A DNA stretch of 64,000 bases from Cellulosimicrobium cellulans. GTDB taxonomy: Bacteria; Actinomycetota; Actinomycetes; Actinomycetales; Cellulomonadaceae. The notes below the pieces were generated by a model. It made no database searches and was not told the origin of the DNA. It saw only the letters and a list, made by a program, of their open reading frames with translations. Positions 63,429-64,000 of the stretch are shown here, piece by piece; positions within the stretch are counted from its first letter, which is position 1, and each line of letters begins with the position of its first letter. Made by a program: the position numbers and the translations under genes. Location of the stretch: positions 62,001-126,000 of the forward strand of contig NZ_JAMXST010000005.1 in NCBI RefSeq assembly GCF_024124905.1, written 5' to 3'.

Positions 63429-64000
63429 TCAGGAGCGCAGGTCGGTGACGACATCGGAGCCGAGCTTGAGGATGAGCGCTCCCACCACGACCACGAACAC
63501 CACGCGGACGAACGCGCTGCCCTTGGCCACGGCCATGCGCGCCCCGACGTACGCACCGAGCAGGTTCGCCGCGCCCATGAGCAGGCCCAGGCCCCACAGC
63601 ACCGCGCCGTACGGGACGAAGAAGATCAGCGCGCCCGCGTTCGTCGCGAAGTTCGCGATCTTCGCGAGCGCCGACGCGGGCAGGAACGCGTACCCGAGGA
63701 TGCTCACGAGCGCGATGACGAAGAACGTCCCGGTGCCCGGGCCGAGGAGGCCGTCGTACGTGCCGATGACGAGGCCGATCCCGGCTGCGGCCCAGCGGTG
63801 GCCGTTGCCCTCCCAGCGCAGGTTCGTCGCGTGCCCCAGCTTCGGCTTCGCGATCGTGTAGGCCGCGACCCCGACGAGCACCACGAGGATGATCGGCTCG
63901 AACAGCTCCGCCGGGATGCGCGACGCGAGGGCGGCGCCGCCGATCGCGCCGACCAGCGCCGCGAGCGCCATCGGACCGGCCGTCCGCAGGTCGGGGCCCA
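63429..64000 (-). CDS. TSUP (TauE/SafE) family permease, truncated by the window
   Basis: The reading frame stays open to the last base (GPDLRTAGP before MALAALVGAIGGAALASRI), so the true start lies beyond the window. The second TSUP motif GLVIGTYDGLLGPGTGTFF is present, with KIANFATNAGALIFFVP after it. The family exports sulfite or related anions. It is unrelated in sequence detail to the TSUP gene at 38046. Confidence 0.9.
   Translation of the reverse strand, partial: GPDLRTAGPMALAALVGAIGGAALASRIPAELFEPIILVVLVGVAAYTIAKPKLGHATNLRWEGNGHRWAAAGIGLVIGTYDGLLGPGTGTFFVIALVSILGYAFLPASALAKIANFATNAGALIFFVPYGAVLWGLGLLMGAANLLGAYVGARMAVAKGSAFVRVVFVVVVGALILKLGSDVVTDLRS

Overview
The window is a contiguous chromosomal stretch of a very high-GC actinobacterium. 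Codon use is strongly G/C in third position, GTG starts and 1-4 bp gene overlaps are common, and the gene set (GlnR, Crp/GlxR-type regulator, RskA/SigK pair, DipZ, DUF2516, DUF4395, ECF41 sigma factor) is typically actinobacterial. A GH3 beta-glucosidase next to an Opp/Dpp-type transporter suggests a polysaccharide-degrading soil member of the Micrococcales (Cellulosimicrobium/Cellulomonas-like). That genus-level guess is inference. I see no prophage, transposase, integrase or CRISPR array.

Layout. 1-7.8 kb: the end of corA, a 750-bp gene-free stretch with a heptanucleotide tandem repeat, dtd and asparaginase, a VapBC-like toxin-antitoxin pair, a FUSC membrane protein and ygfZ, a nitrobindin-like protein, a 37-aa membrane microprotein and a DsrE protein. 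7.3-16.7 kb: DUF4395, thioredoxin and a membrane protein, then glnR with a translationally coupled alpha/beta hydrolase that lacks its nucleophile, nth diverging from crp, ridA/DUF4177, a class A PBP and a metallophosphoesterase. 16.8-26.6 kb: tRNA-Pro(CGG) with its terminator, a DUF4239 protein, a ferredoxin-reductase-like flavoprotein, the methylcitrate-cycle operon (regulator, prpD, prpB, prpC), an epimerase plus ECF41 sigma pair behind an ECF41-type promoter, and DUF2625.

26.8-34.3 kb: a DUF4232 protein, then dipZ, a fasciclin lipoprotein, rskA and sigK. The dipZ, fasciclin and sigK genes each carry the same promoter, CCCATCC-N15-CCGAACC, so they look like one sigma regulon. Next comes a DAHP synthase gene behind an aromatic leader peptide (Trp-Tyr-Trp-Arg-Phe) and an attenuator hairpin. 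34.3-45.8 kb: a NUDIX hydrolase, an RsbQ/RsbP-like energy-stress pair, an Rrf2 regulator, a TSUP permease, a class I amidotransferase, a DHFR-like reductase diverging from a LysR gene, and two ABC exporter units headed by a YtrA-type GntR regulator with a clear operator.

45.8-50.8 kb: two arrays of a 21-bp repeat (GAGGTAGAGCC core) in opposite orientation flank a ceramidase-like membrane protein and a VOC protein. They are followed by asd and lysC (with an internal start for the regulatory subunit) and an FNT channel. 50.9-60.2 kb: a TetR regulator diverges from a GH3 beta-glucosidase followed by a complete oligosaccharide/peptide ABC importer, ending in two strong hairpins. 60.2-64 kb: a DrrAB-type exporter, a DUF4097 protein and a ribbon-helix-helix protein that share TGGTGTCA motifs, and a TSUP permease cut by the window end.
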